DNA of 37,396 nucleotides from Mariniphaga sediminis (GCF_003573545.1 NZ_QWET01000031.1:1-37396); one strand, 5' to 3'. Positions 25,348-34,939 are shown, counted from the stretch's first letter. Program-made: numbers and translations. Notes: a model not told the origin generated them from the sequence alone.

Positions 25348-25427
25348 ATGAAACGAACATGAATTTTAATTCTTTAAATTCACAAACAAGAAGAATTAAA
25401 ATTGACTTAGGTCGAACTTCGTTTCAT
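25348..25427. other. Long two-part hairpin downstream of purU
   Basis: Inner arms AATTTTAATTCTT (25362-25374) and AAGAATTAAAATT (25391-25403) pair perfectly over 13 bp. Outer arms ATGAAACGAA (25348-25357) and TTCGTTTCAT (25418-25427) pair perfectly over 10 bp. The unpaired bases between the two pairs are uneven (4 and 14), and no T-run follows. It may end or slow purU transcription, or be a mobile or repeated fragment. Confidence 0.55.
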
Positions 25428-25471
25428 CGGGAGTTACATCGAATACAAAAGAAATAAACAATTTTAATGAG

Positions 25472-26020
25472 ATGAAAGCAACATTAACACTTTTTGCATT
25501 AGCAGGTTTTTTTGTTTGGGCAAATGCACAGTCAACCGGAATTCCCCGGCAGGAAATCCCGGCAGATTACGGATACATTGTAAAAATCGGACAGCAAATG
25601 CCGGATATTGAACTGATGCTGACCGACGGAACAACCATAACGACAGACGATTTAAAAGGGAAAGTGGTAATGTTGCAGTTTACAGCAAGTTGGTGTGGTG
25701 TCTGCCGGCGCGAGATGCCACACATCGAAAATGAAATCTGGCAAAAACACAAAAACAATGAAGATTTTGTGCTGATTGGCATTGACATGGACGAACCATT
25801 GGAAACAGTAAAAAAATTTGCAGCAAAAATGGAAATCACCTACCCATTGGCACTCGATCCCGGCGGAAAAATTTTTTACACCTTTGCCGCAAAAGGAGCA
25901 GGGGTTACCCGTAACGTCATCATCAACCGGGAAGGTAAAATTGTTTATATGACCCGGCTTTTTAAAGAGGAAGAATTTAATGAAATGAAAGAGGTAATTA
26001 ATTTGTTATTGGAAAATTAG
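25472..26020 (+). CDS. Secreted TlpA-like thioredoxin-family protein
   Basis: This 182-aa protein has a signal peptide (MKATLTLFALAGFFVWANAQ) and an AhpC/TSA-thioredoxin fold. The motif WCGVC (Trp74, Cys75, Cys78) sits in LQFTASWCGVCRREMPH. The family strand pattern follows (FVLIGIDMDEPLE, the cis-proline-type region near VTRNVIINREGK). It probably reduces or shuffles disulfides, or helps heme/cytochrome maturation, in the periplasm. It lies between purU and hisH with no clear functional link to histidine. Confidence 0.86.
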   Translation: MKATLTLFALAGFFVWANAQSTGIPRQEIPADYGYIVKIGQQMPDIELMLTDGTTITTDDLKGKVVMLQFTASWCGVCRREMPHIENEIWQKHKNNEDFVLIGIDMDEPLETVKKFAAKMEITYPLALDPGGKIFYTFAAKGAGVTRNVIINREGKIVYMTRLFKEEEFNEMKEVINLLLEN

Positions 26021-26113
26021 TTACTGGTTGCTTGTTACTGGTAAAAAACTTCATTCAATACGTAGAGAATAATTGGAAATCATAAACCAAAAACGAGAAA
26101 CAAGAAATAAATC

Positions 26114-26713
26114 ATGAACATCGTTATTATAAAATACAACGCCGGAAACATTGAATCGGTCAACAATGCACTGAACCGCCTGGGGGTTAATGCAGAAATT
26201 ACTGCCGATCCGGAAAAAATAAAAAATGCAGACAAGGTTATTTTTCCCGGAGTAGGAGAAGCCAGCACCACCATGGAATACCTCCGGGAGCACCAACTCG
26301 ATAGGCTTATTATTTCGCTCAAACAACCGGTGTTGGGAATTTGCCTGGGGTTACAACTTATGTGTTCCCATTCAGAAGAAAATGACACCACCTGCCTGGG
26401 TATTTTCGAAGAAAAAGTAAAACGTTTTGTCCCAAAACCCGGAGATGAATTCATTACCAAAGTACCACACATGGGCTGGAATGCAGTATACGATTTAAAA
26501 AGTGATCTTTTTTCACCCGAAATGGAGAACCGGTATGTTTACTTTGTTCACTCTTATTACGCCGGATTGGGCGAACATACAGCCGCTACCTGCAACTACA
26601 TCCTACCGTTCAGTGCCGCGTTGCAAAAGGACAATTTTTTCGCCACTCAGTTTCACCCCGAAAAAAGCGGAAAAATCGGGGCAGCCATTTTAGAGAACTT
26701 TTTGAAAATTTAA
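26114..26713 (+). CDS. hisH: Imidazole glycerol phosphate synthase, glutaminase subunit
   Basis: This 199-aa class I glutamine amidotransferase supplies ammonia to HisF. The catalytic Cys78 is in VLGICLGLQLM, and His181 and Glu183 in QFHPEKSGKIG. FPGVGEAST and KVPHMGWN are HisH-specific. The partner HisF, and HisA and HisIE, which usually follow hisH in Bacteroidota, are not in this window. argB follows after 15 bases instead. Confidence 0.96.
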   Translation: MNIVIIKYNAGNIESVNNALNRLGVNAEITADPEKIKNADKVIFPGVGEASTTMEYLREHQLDRLIISLKQPVLGICLGLQLMCSHSEENDTTCLGIFEEKVKRFVPKPGDEFITKVPHMGWNAVYDLKSDLFSPEMENRYVYFVHSYYAGLGEHTAATCNYILPFSAALQKDNFFATQFHPEKSGKIGAAILENFLKI

Positions 26714-26728
26714 ACGTTAAACCGAATC

Positions 26729-27496
26729 ATGGATAGATTAACAATTATAAAAGTTGGCGGGAAAGTAGTAGAAAATCCCGACTCGCTAAACGCCCTGCTG
26801 GATCAGTTTACCCGAATTTCCGGCAATAAAATACTGGTGCATGGCGGAGGCCGCACAGCCACTGACATTGCAGCCAAACTGGGCATTGAAACCGAAATGG
26901 TCGACGGGCGCCGCATCACCGGAAAGGAGATGCTTGACGTGGTAACCATGGTTTATGGCGGATTAGTCAACAAAAAAATTGTGGCCGGACTACAGGCCCG
27001 GGGCTGCAACGCTATTGGTCTCACCGGTGCCGACCTGAACCTTATCAGCGCGCGGAAACGGCCGGTGGCAGAAATCGACTATGGTTTTGTTGGCGATGTA
27101 ATAGACGTAAACAGCCGGGAGCTTCGCATGATGATTAATGAAAACGTAGTTCCGGTAGTAGCGCCCCTTACCCACGATGAAAAAGGCCAGCTTTTAAATA
27201 CTAATGCCGATACCATTGCCGCCGAACTGGCAACGGAGCTTTCCGATTATTTTAGCGTTTACTTGTTCTATTGTTTCGAAAAAACCGGCGTATTGCTCGA
27301 CCCCGAGGATAATAGCAGCGTCATCCATGAACTCGACATGCAGCTTTTCCTGCAGTATCAAAATGAAGGAGTTATTCATGCCGGGATGATACCGAAACTT
27401 GACAACGGTTTTCGGGCCAAGCGAAATGGGGTAAAAGAAGTATTGATTACGAACCCGGAGAACATGGCCGACGGAAGAGGTACACGATTGATCTAA
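26729..27496 (+). CDS. argB: Acetylglutamate kinase (amino-acid kinase family)
   Basis: This 255-aa kinase phosphorylates the N-acylated glutamate in arginine synthesis. IIKVGGKVV, LVHGGGRTATDIAAKLG, MVDGRRIT and AIGLTGADLNLI are ArgB motifs. NTNADTIAAELATEL and GMIPKLDNGF complete the nucleotide and substrate sites. In Bacteroides fragilis-type pathways the substrate is N-succinylglutamate, and this enzyme may have the same preference. It overlaps no neighbour but lies only 15 bases after hisH, so the two are probably cotranscribed, an unusual his-arg link. Confidence 0.9.
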   Translation: MDRLTIIKVGGKVVENPDSLNALLDQFTRISGNKILVHGGGRTATDIAAKLGIETEMVDGRRITGKEMLDVVTMVYGGLVNKKIVAGLQARGCNAIGLTGADLNLISARKRPVAEIDYGFVGDVIDVNSRELRMMINENVVPVVAPLTHDEKGQLLNTNADTIAAELATELSDYFSVYLFYCFEKTGVLLDPEDNSSVIHELDMQLFLQYQNEGVIHAGMIPKLDNGFRAKRNGVKEVLITNPENMADGRGTRLI

Positions 27497-27540
27497 AGTA
27501 AGAATCCCCATTTATCTGTTTAAAAAGTTATTTTGTTATC

Positions 27541-27548
27541 TATCTTTG
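27541..27548 (+). promoter_or_regulatory. -7 box of the ECF sigma gene promoter
   Basis: TATCTTTG matches TAnnTTTG exactly and lies 34 bases before the sigma gene ATG. The -33 region (TATCTGTTT near 27514-27522) is only a partial match. Confidence 0.55.
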
Positions 27549-27582
27549 TGCCTGGCTAAAAAAATAGTCCGAAAAGGGTTTT

Positions 27583-28176
27583 ATGAGAGAAGGTGGCAAA
27601 AGCAACGCAATTATTTGGGAAAGTTTTCTGGCAGGCGATAAAGAAGCGTTTGCTCATATATATAACCTGTATGTGGAATCGATGTACCGGTATGGGACCA
27701 AACTTTGCAGCGACGAAAACCTTGTAAAAGATGCCATACAGGAAATTTTTCTTGATCTTTTTCTAAAAAGGCATAAAAACAAAACCAATCCGGAAAACCT
27801 TCATTATTACCTGATTTTAGCGTTAAAAAGAAACCTCATAAAAAAACTGAAACGAAACCGGAAGTTAGTAGAAGAAGAGGATTTCGAAACGGAATTTGAA
27901 CCGGAATACAGCATCGAAAAAATCATCATTGAGGACGAAGAAGAAACCGAACTGAATCGCCGGGTAAAAAAAGTATTGAGTACTTTACCGGCCAAACAAA
28001 AAGAGGCCATCTACCTCCGTTTCAACGAATCGATGGAATACCAGGAAATAGCACAAGTATTGAATATCTCCGTAGAATCAGTAAGAAAACAAGTCTACCG
28101 CGCACTATCGTCCATACGGAAGCAGTTTGGTAAGCAGGGACCGGTCTTGTTTTTATTCAACCTGAAAAAAAGCTGA
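27583..28176 (+). CDS. ECF-type RNA polymerase sigma factor
   Basis: This 197-aa sigma-70 family protein has region 2 at about residues 20-85 (FAHIYNLYVESMYRYGTKL, VKDAIQEIFLDLFLK). Region 4 is at 125-180 (LPAKQKEAIYLRFNESMEYQEIAQVLNISVESVRKQVYRAL, a helix-turn-helix). It is of the kind paired with FecR anti-sigma and STN-bearing SusC proteins in Bacteroidota glycan loci. Its anti-sigma gene is 513 bases downstream rather than adjacent, and the gap holds several hairpins. The expected target is the SusC promoter region after 29883. Confidence 0.9.
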   Translation: MREGGKSNAIIWESFLAGDKEAFAHIYNLYVESMYRYGTKLCSDENLVKDAIQEIFLDLFLKRHKNKTNPENLHYYLILALKRNLIKKLKRNRKLVEEEDFETEFEPEYSIEKIIIEDEEETELNRRVKKVLSTLPAKQKEAIYLRFNESMEYQEIAQVLNISVESVRKQVYRALSSIRKQFGKQGPVLFLFNLKKS

Positions 28177-28689
28177 TCCCACCCCAAACAGACCTTTCGA
28201 ACCTATGGCAGGATATTCCTTTCCCTCAAAGCATCAAAAAAAACTTGTAATCGGGATTTTTTATACGATCCAAAAAATCATATTGCAAAATATGCCCTGT
28301 AGCAAAAATTTCTCCTCCTGGCCGGCCTCAGTAAAGGCTAAGGAGGAGTGGCTCCGTCCAATGATGGAGACGAGGTGGTTCATAAAAAATAAAGGAAATA
28401 TTACCACCCCGATACCACAAGTGAGCGTCTTCCTTCCCCCTCCTTGACAAAAGGAGGGAAAAAACTCGATCCGGGATTTTACAAAGCTTCCTCAGAAATG
28501 GAATTATGGTAGAAAGTGGCAAACAACAGAAATGAATCCCGCAGGCAACCACACACCGTAAAACAATAAAATACAATGGCTTATGTCAAGCCATTTATTC
28601 TTTTCCGGACAACAGTTAAAAAAAATTAAAAAAATCTGTCCATATTTTACATGCTGGTGTCCTTTTAGGTTAAATGATAAAAAAACCAC
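28177..28689 (+). other. Hairpin-rich gap between sigma and anti-sigma genes
   Basis: No gene is supported in this 513-base stretch; the short open frames here have no protein-like pattern. Three hairpins stand out. CTCCTCCT/AGGAGGAG (28312-28319 with 28341-28348) encloses GCCT/AGGC. CCCTCCTT/AAGGAGGG (28438-28445 with 28451-28458) is followed by AAAAAA. AATGGCTT/AAGCCATT (28575-28582 with 28588-28595) is followed by a T-rich run and looks like a terminator. The purine-rich CTCC/GGAG pieces resemble dispersed intergenic repeats of Bacteroidota. Confidence 0.55.
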
Positions 28690-29883
28690 ATGGGAAGTAT
28701 TAGCAAATACCTTGAAGATAAGCGGTTCATACAATGGGTATTCAACCCGGGCCATGAGTTGGATGACTGGTGGAGGTCATTTGAAACCGAAAATCCCAGG
28801 GAAAAACAAAATATTCAGGAAGCAAAAAGGATTCTGCAAAAGCTGCATACGAACAACAAAGAACTTTCTGAAGACGAAAAAATCCTGCTTTTCTCCCGTA
28901 TTCTAAAACAGGTGGAAGAACATCAGCAAAACAGAAAAACCCGCAGGTTAGTTTTAGCTTTTTCAAAATACGCCGCCATTGCTATTTTGTTTTTTTCCAT
29001 TGGAGCGCTTCTTTTCTACAAAAAGAACAATTTCAATCCGCAATTTACTGCCCTCGAAACAGCGGAACCCATTCTCGAAAATGAAGCGAGGCTCATCAGG
29101 CCCGATGGAGAAAACATTCTGCTCAGTGAAAAGAATTCGCAGATAGAACACCGGCAGGATGGCCAGGTGATAATCAATAACGATGTAATAGAAAAGGATA
29201 CCCGTCCCTCCGGCAAAAAAACTCCGGAAATGAACCAGTTGGTAATTCCGTATGGAAAAACGTCGAAACTCATTCTTCCCGACGGCACCAGGGTGCAACT
29301 GAATGCGGGAAGCCGTCTGGTATATCCTGATTTTTTTATGGATAAAACCCGTGAAGTATTTCTTGTGGGCGAGGCCTTTTTTGAAGTAGAGCACGATGCC
29401 AAACATCCTTTTGTTGTGCAGACCACCGATATCCGGATCAGAGTACTTGGTACCCAGTTCAATGTTTCGGCCTACCCTTCCGAAAATATTATTGAAACTG
29501 TACTTGCTGAAGGCAAGGTGCAGCTGGAACAAAACAATACGGGGATGTTTTCAGAAACGACCGAATTAGAACCCGGTCAGTTAGCTTCCTTCAACAAAAC
29601 AGAACGTACCACACAGCTTAAAACGGTAGATATTGAAAACTACATACTCTGGAAAGACGGGCTGCTCAGATTTGCAAGTACCGACTTAAGCCGCGTTGTT
29701 AAAAGGCTGGAACGCTATTTCAACATTCGCATAAAATACAATGATCCCTTTTTGGGAGGCATTAGAATTTCAGGGAAACTTGAGTTGGGCGACAGCCGCG
29801 AGGCAGTACTGGAAAACCTTGCCGTGGCGGCTTCCATTCATATTTCTAAAATAGGAGAAAATTATTACGAAATAAGTAAATAA
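28690..29883 (+). CDS. FecR-type anti-sigma factor
   Basis: This 397-aa inner-membrane regulator has a cytoplasmic N-terminal part (residues 1-85, WVFNPGHELDDWWRSFE and LHTNNKELSEDEKILLFSRIL). One membrane helix follows at about 95-115 (YAAIAILFFSIGALLFY). The periplasmic FecR domain has LVIPYGKTSKLILPDGTRVQLNAGSRLVYP and REVFLVGEAFFEVEHDAKHPFVV, and a C-terminal DUF4974-like part has DLSRVVKRLERYFNI. It would hold the ECF sigma factor and release it when the STN domain of the SusC partner signals substrate. A 9-bp hairpin separates it from susC. Confidence 0.92.
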   Translation: MGSISKYLEDKRFIQWVFNPGHELDDWWRSFETENPREKQNIQEAKRILQKLHTNNKELSEDEKILLFSRILKQVEEHQQNRKTRRLVLAFSKYAAIAILFFSIGALLFYKKNNFNPQFTALETAEPILENEARLIRPDGENILLSEKNSQIEHRQDGQVIINNDVIEKDTRPSGKKTPEMNQLVIPYGKTSKLILPDGTRVQLNAGSRLVYPDFFMDKTREVFLVGEAFFEVEHDAKHPFVVQTTDIRIRVLGTQFNVSAYPSENIIETVLAEGKVQLEQNNTGMFSETTELEPGQLASFNKTERTTQLKTVDIENYILWKDGLLRFASTDLSRVVKRLERYFNIRIKYNDPFLGGIRISGKLELGDSREAVLENLAVAASIHISKIGENYYEISK

Positions 29884-29886
29884 TAA

Positions 29887-29916
29887 AACCGGCAGACGCT
29901 GCAACGCCTGCCGGTT
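29887..29916 (+). other. Hairpin between anti-sigma and susC
   Basis: AACCGGCAG (29887-29895) pairs with CTGCCGGTT (29908-29916) over 9 bp with a 12-base loop. No T-run follows. It begins 4 bases after the anti-sigma stop and may be a partial terminator or an mRNA stability element between the regulator and the transport genes. Confidence 0.6.
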
Positions 29917-29962
29917 CAAATGTGTTAAATTTTAGTATTGTGTAACTTAACATTTCAAAAGT

Positions 29963-32900
29963 ATGAAAAAAAGACGAGATTGTTTTTCTCCTCATGGAGA
30001 AATCAGGAAACTTAAATTAAGTTTAAAAAAAATGAAACTAACACTAATTTTTTCTATGCTGACCCTCCTCACTTTCGGGAATGGATTTTCCCAGGTTAAG
30101 GTGACCCTACATTTTGAAAAAGCATCCATTCAGAATGTACTTGAAACAATAGAGAACCAAACCGGTTATGTATTTTTGTATAAAGACGAAATTTTTAACC
30201 CAGACCAAAAATACTCCGTGGATTTTACCGATGAACCTTTTAACGAGGTAATCAAATCGGTTTGTGAGAAAGCGGGAGTAGAATACGAAGTCCGGAGCAA
30301 CCGGCAGATTATCCTCACGGAAAAGGGACAGGAATCATTGCTGAATATTAATTTCCAGCAAAAAACGGTTACCGGCATGGTTACTGACCAAAGCGGACTG
30401 CCATTACCGGGTGTTACTGTTGTTGTACCAGGAACAACTACAGGTACCGTAACCAATGCCGACGGAAATTTCTCTTTGGCAGTTCCTGACGGCACTGAAA
30501 TCCTGCAGTTTTCGTTTGTGGGTATGCAGACACAGGAAGTGTCCATTGCAGGAAGGACTACTTTTACCGTGGTGCTGGAGGAAGAGACAATAGGGATTGA
30601 AGAAGTGGTTGCAATTGGATATGGAACAGTTAAAAGAACAGACCTTACGGGTTCAGTAGGCCAGGTTTCCAGTGATAATTTAAAAGACTTAAATATTTCG
30701 AATACGACTCAGGCATTGGCAGGACAAATTAGTGGTGTTTCAGTGCAACAGGGTTCCGGTTCACCTGGTAAAGGAGCAATAATACGCGTTCGTGGGGCAG
30801 CATCAATTACTGCTAATAGCGATCCTCTTTATGTTATTGATGGTTTCCCAATTACAGGTGATTTGTCAGTTCTTAATCCAAATGATATTGCATCAATTGA
30901 AGTGTTAAAAGATGCATCGGCATCTGCCATATATGGTTCAAGAGCTTCAAACGGCGTAATTCTTATCACAACTAAATCGGGCAAAAAGGGTGAAGCTAAA
31001 ATTCAATTTGATAGCTACGTTGGCTTTCAGACTGTTGCTAAAACCTTAGATTTGATGAATGCTCAAGAGTTTATAGAGTTGAACAGGGAAGCCTTTAATA
31101 CAAAATATATTGAAAGTGTACCAGGTGCTAAAATTACGGATCCTGTTGTAAATCGACCTTCTGGTTACCGATATAAGTATCCGGATTTTTATGATGATCC
31201 TGCAGCAGTTGCCGCAGTGGGGAATGGAACAGACTGGCAGGATGAAATTTTCAGATCTGCACCGATTCAAAATTATCAATTAAATGTTTCAGGAGGCTCT
31301 GAAAGTACAAATTACTTTTTCTCTGCCGGATATTTTAATCAGGAAGGAATTATCATAAATTCAAACTTTGAACGATTTTCATTACGTGCAAAGATTGATA
31401 CGAAGATAACTGATCGACTCACTGCAGGTATCAATTTAGCACCAAATTACTCAATAAATAATGATATAGCAGAAGGACATCCGAGTAACGGAGTTATTAT
31501 TCAGGCATTAGCTATTGCTCCATGGATACCAGTAAGATACGATAACGGTGTTTATGGTACTGCAACAGATTATGGTAAAGCTGGAGGTGATGGAATCACG
31601 GGAATAGTAAATGCGGTTGCAACTGCTACTCATACCAAAAATCAATCAAATAGATTGCAGATGTTCTCAAATGCATATGCCGAACTTTCACTACTTAGTG
31701 ATAAAAGTTTAAAACTGAGAACATCAATTGGTGCCACTATAACAAACTACAGAAGGAACTACTTCCGTGCAGCAGGTCTAATGCCAATTGCCGGAAACCC
31801 TGGTTTGGGACTACCCCAACACCGTAGAGCCGAATCAGATGCGCAAGAAACATTCAATTATTTGAACGAAAACACCTTATCGTATTCTAAAACACTTAAT
31901 GAAAAACATAATTTTGATGCAGTTGCTGGTTTTACTGTACAAAAACAAACCTGGATGCAAACCTATGCAAATGGGTCTGATTTTCCGGACGATATTATTG
32001 AGGTAATAAGTAATGCGACTATAAGACAAGGTTCGTCCAATATAAATGAATGGGCAATGATGTCATATCTGGGTCGATTAAATTACAACTATAATAACAA
32101 ATACTATGTAACTGCCTCGTTTCGTTCAGACGGTTCTTCAAAATTTGGAAAGAATAATCGATTTGGAAATTTTCCTTCAATGTCATTAATGTGGCGTGCA
32201 ATTGAAGAAGACTTTATTAAAAACGGGAATCTCTTCAGTGATTTAAGATTACGTGCAAGTTATGGTGTAACGGGTAATGATAATTTGTCAAATAATTATG
32301 CAGCAATTGGAACAATAGCTACAAGTAATTATGCATTTGGAGCTGGATCCGGAGTTATAGTAAACGGTGCCAATATGAATTCTATCTCTAATCATAATCT
32401 TACATGGGAAAAAGCATCTCAATTAGACTTAGGATTAGAATTTGGTTTCTTTGATAATAAACTGACTTTTCTGACTGATTTTTACAGTCGTAAAACAACA
32501 GACCTGTTATTGAATGTGCCGGTCCCTACAATTACTGGATTTAGTAATGCTTATCAGAACATAGGTAGAGTAGATAACTGGGGATTAGAATTTAATATTC
32601 GAGCAAATGCTATCAATACCAATGATTTTTCTTGGTTAATTAGTGCTAATTTATCAATGAACCGTAACGAAGTTAAAGCGTTAGGTCCATCAGGTGACCC
32701 AATATATTACACCGGTCAAACAAGAGGTGAAGGACATGTATTGAAAATAGGTTTTCCAATGGGAACCTTTTACGGATATGATCATATTGGAGTTTATATG
32801 AATCAGGAAATGTTTGACGAAAATCCAAAAGAAGCAACTTCTCATGTGGGTGATGCTATGTATCGTGATGTTAATGGTGATAAAGTAATCACTGCTGCTG

Positions 32901-33430
32901 ACCGTACTGAAATTGGTAAGGCTGAACCAGATTTTTATTACGGAATAAATAATTCTTTTTCCTATAAAAACTTTGATTTAGGGATACTTATTCAAGGTTC
33001 ATATGGAGGAGAGATATTACACATCGGGAAACGATATTACGAAAACTTAGAAGGAAACCAGAACCAATTAAGAACGGTATTGAATAGATGGAGGTCAGAA
33101 GAAGATCCGGGTGATGGTTGGATACCTCGCGTTCGTTCAACACCCACGGGCCAGACAAGCCAGATTTCCACTCGTTGGGTTGAAGATGGTTCATATTTGC
33201 GCGTGAATAATATAACTTTGGGGTATTCCTTTTCGAATACAACACTAAGCAAATTAAATATTGAAAATATGCGGGTAAATATTTCAGCTCAGAATCCAAT
33301 TACAATAACAAACTATTCTGGCTTCAATCCTGAAGTTAATACATCTGAAAATACGGTCTTAGCTGGATCAGACCACGGAGTGTATCCTTTATCTAAGTCG
33401 TTTACCTTAGGATTAAATATAACTTTTTGA
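29963..33430 (+). CDS. SusC-like TonB-dependent outer-membrane receptor with STN domain
   Basis: This 1155-aa receptor imports oligosaccharides with its SusD partner, powered by TonB. After the N-terminus and signal (MKLTLIFSMLTLLTFGNGFSQ), the STN signalling domain spans about residues 46-122. A carboxypeptidase-regulatory-like domain covers 133-208 (GLPLPGVTVVVPGTTTGTVT). A TonB-box-like IEEVVAIGYGTVKR is at 212-224, then the plug (QISGVSVQQGSGSPGK, YVIDGFPI), and the barrel follows to the C-terminal SFTLGLNITF. The STN domain fits regulation through the FecR/ECF pair. Base use changes near residue 235: sampled GC is about 50% before and near 30% after. This suggests the barrel was acquired separately. 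Confidence 0.95.
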   Translation: MKKRRDCFSPHGEIRKLKLSLKKMKLTLIFSMLTLLTFGNGFSQVKVTLHFEKASIQNVLETIENQTGYVFLYKDEIFNPDQKYSVDFTDEPFNEVIKSVCEKAGVEYEVRSNRQIILTEKGQESLLNINFQQKTVTGMVTDQSGLPLPGVTVVVPGTTTGTVTNADGNFSLAVPDGTEILQFSFVGMQTQEVSIAGRTTFTVVLEEETIGIEEVVAIGYGTVKRTDLTGSVGQVSSDNLKDLNISNTTQALAGQISGVSVQQGSGSPGKGAIIRVRGAASITANSDPLYVIDGFPITGDLSVLNPNDIASIEVLKDASASAIYGSRASNGVILITTKSGKKGEAKIQFDSYVGFQTVAKTLDLMNAQEFIELNREAFNTKYIESVPGAKITDPVVNRPSGYRYKYPDFYDDPAAVAAVGNGTDWQDEIFRSAPIQNYQLNVSGGSESTNYFFSAGYFNQEGIIINSNFERFSLRAKIDTKITDRLTAGINLAPNYSINNDIAEGHPSNGVIIQALAIAPWIPVRYDNGVYGTATDYGKAGGDGITGIVNAVATATHTKNQSNRLQMFSNAYAELSLLSDKSLKLRTSIGATITNYRRNYFRAAGLMPIAGNPGLGLPQHRRAESDAQETFNYLNENTLSYSKTLNEKHNFDAVAGFTVQKQTWMQTYANGSDFPDDIIEVISNATIRQGSSNINEWAMMSYLGRLNYNYNNKYYVTASFRSDGSSKFGKNNRFGNFPSMSLMWRAIEEDFIKNGNLFSDLRLRASYGVTGNDNLSNNYAAIGTIATSNYAFGAGSGVIVNGANMNSISNHNLTWEKASQLDLGLEFGFFDNKLTFLTDFYSRKTTDLLLNVPVPTITGFSNAYQNIGRVDNWGLEFNIRANAINTNDFSWLISANLSMNRNEVKALGPSGDPIYYTGQTRGEGHVLKIGFPMGTFYGYDHIGVYMNQEMFDENPKEATSHVGDAMYRDVNGDKVITAADRTEIGKAEPDFYYGINNSFSYKNFDLGILIQGSYGGEILHIGKRYYENLEGNQNQLRTVLNRWRSEEDPGDGWIPRVRSTPTGQTSQISTRWVEDGSYLRVNNITLGYSFSNTTLSKLNIENMRVNISAQNPITITNYSGFNPEVNTSENTVLAGSDHGVYPLSKSFTLGLNITF

Positions 33431-33457
33431 TATAACTAATCATAAAATTATTTACAG

Positions 33458-34939
33458 ATGAAAAAAATAATAAAACTCGGAAATATTGTTTTTATATTTC
33501 TTATTCTATACTCATGCTCTGACTTCTTAGACCTTGCTCCAAAAAATATGTTAAGCGAAGAAGTATTTTATGAAACACCAGAACAAATAGATTATGCTTT
33601 GACCGGTGCTTATTCGATACTCAGAAGTAATGGGGTAACAAAAAACTGGTATATACTGACTGAAATACCTTCAGACAATACGTATGGAGTGTTATCAGGA
33701 ACTGTTACAGACAGAGATGAATTCGATAAATTTTATTTGCGTTCATTAAATCCGTATCTGTCAGCATTCTGGAATGACGCATATTCCGGTATTAACCGTG
33801 CAAATAAAGTTATTGAGGAATTATCAGGCTCAGATATTGATGAATCATTAAAAAGTCGTTATACGCTCGAAGCAAAGTTTCTTAGAGCATTTCTTCACTT
33901 CAATCTTGTCCGAATTTTTGATGATATACCTTTAATGACAAAAACAGTTACTATACCTGAATCTTATGAAGTGATACGTTCTGATAAGAATAAAGTGTAT
34001 ACACAAATTATTGCAGATCTTACTGATGCTTCTGCTCTCCCTAAATCATACGCTTCGCAAGAAGATATTGGTCGGGCAACGTCTGGTGCTGCAAAAGCAC
34101 TGCTAGGTAAAGTTTACTTAACCATGGGTGACTATCCGAATGCTGCTATTCATCTCAAAGAGGTAATTACTTCCAACCAATATAGTTTAATAGAAAATAG
34201 TACGCCAGGTACATGTGATGGATTTGAAAAATATTTCGATCCGGATAATCATAATAACCAGGAGGCTATTTTCGAGGCTCAATTCAAAAAAGGAGGATTT
34301 GGTACCGGAAGTGGTTGGGTAAATACATTTGCTCCTGGCGCGTCTGGTGATAATGTAGTTGCAGTTGGTGGCAATGGTGATGACAATATCCCGGAAGAAG
34401 GAATGTGGGAATCTTGGGATGAAGGTGATTATCGAAGAGACTTTTCTATGGCTTTGGGGTATACAAACAAAACAACGGATAATTGGGTTAGTGCACGCCA
34501 CGTTCGTAAATATCGCGACATTCCCTATGATAATGGAGATAGTAATAATAATTGGCCATTTCTAAGGTATGCAGATGTTTTATTGATGTATGCAGAATGT
34601 TTAATTCAAAGTGGTGACTTTTCTGAAGCAGCTGAATATATTAATAAAACTCGTCGTCGTGGTTTTGGATATCAAAGTTCAGAGGTTGGTTCACCTGCTG
34701 ATATTTCAGCTAGTGGTAAAGATCAACTTCTTTTGGCAGTAGAAAAAGAAAGACGGAATGAATTGGCTTTCGAAGGTCATCGTTGGTTCGATTTGGTTCG
34801 GACTGGTCGTGCTCTTGAAGTAATGACTGCTAATGGTAAGAGCTTAAATGAAACGAATTTAATAGCTCCGATACCGCAAAATCAGATAGATGCAAATCCG
34901 AAACTTGAGCAGAATGACTATAGAATAGAACCAAGATAA
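33458..34939 (+). CDS. SusD-like surface glycan-binding lipoprotein
   Basis: This 493-aa RagB/SusD family protein has a lipoprotein signal (IFLILYSCSDFLDLAPK). LSEEVFYETPEQIDYALTGAYSIL and SGINRANKVIEEL match the family N-terminus. TPR-like helices (EAKFLRAFLHFNLVRIFDDIP) and ELAFEGHRWFDLVRTGRALEVM with IPQNQIDANPKLEQN mark the C-terminal part. It sits 27 bases after susC and would form the hinged lid of the SusCD transporter. The whole gene shares the AT-rich base use of the susC barrel. The glycan cannot be told from the sequence. Confidence 0.95.
   Translation: MKKIIKLGNIVFIFLILYSCSDFLDLAPKNMLSEEVFYETPEQIDYALTGAYSILRSNGVTKNWYILTEIPSDNTYGVLSGTVTDRDEFDKFYLRSLNPYLSAFWNDAYSGINRANKVIEELSGSDIDESLKSRYTLEAKFLRAFLHFNLVRIFDDIPLMTKTVTIPESYEVIRSDKNKVYTQIIADLTDASALPKSYASQEDIGRATSGAAKALLGKVYLTMGDYPNAAIHLKEVITSNQYSLIENSTPGTCDGFEKYFDPDNHNNQEAIFEAQFKKGGFGTGSGWVNTFAPGASGDNVVAVGGNGDDNIPEEGMWESWDEGDYRRDFSMALGYTNKTTDNWVSARHVRKYRDIPYDNGDSNNNWPFLRYADVLLMYAECLIQSGDFSEAAEYINKTRRRGFGYQSSEVGSPADISASGKDQLLLAVEKERRNELAFEGHRWFDLVRTGRALEVMTANGKSLNETNLIAPIPQNQIDANPKLEQNDYRIEPR

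Noticed and set aside
28205-28447. 80-codon open frame between the sigma and anti-sigma genes
   Set aside because: It runs through hairpin repeats, has low-complexity composition, and lacks any family resemblance.
30166-30546. Antisense 126-codon frame in susC
   Set aside because: Overlaps the STN and regulatory-like domains of a certain gene; no independent support.
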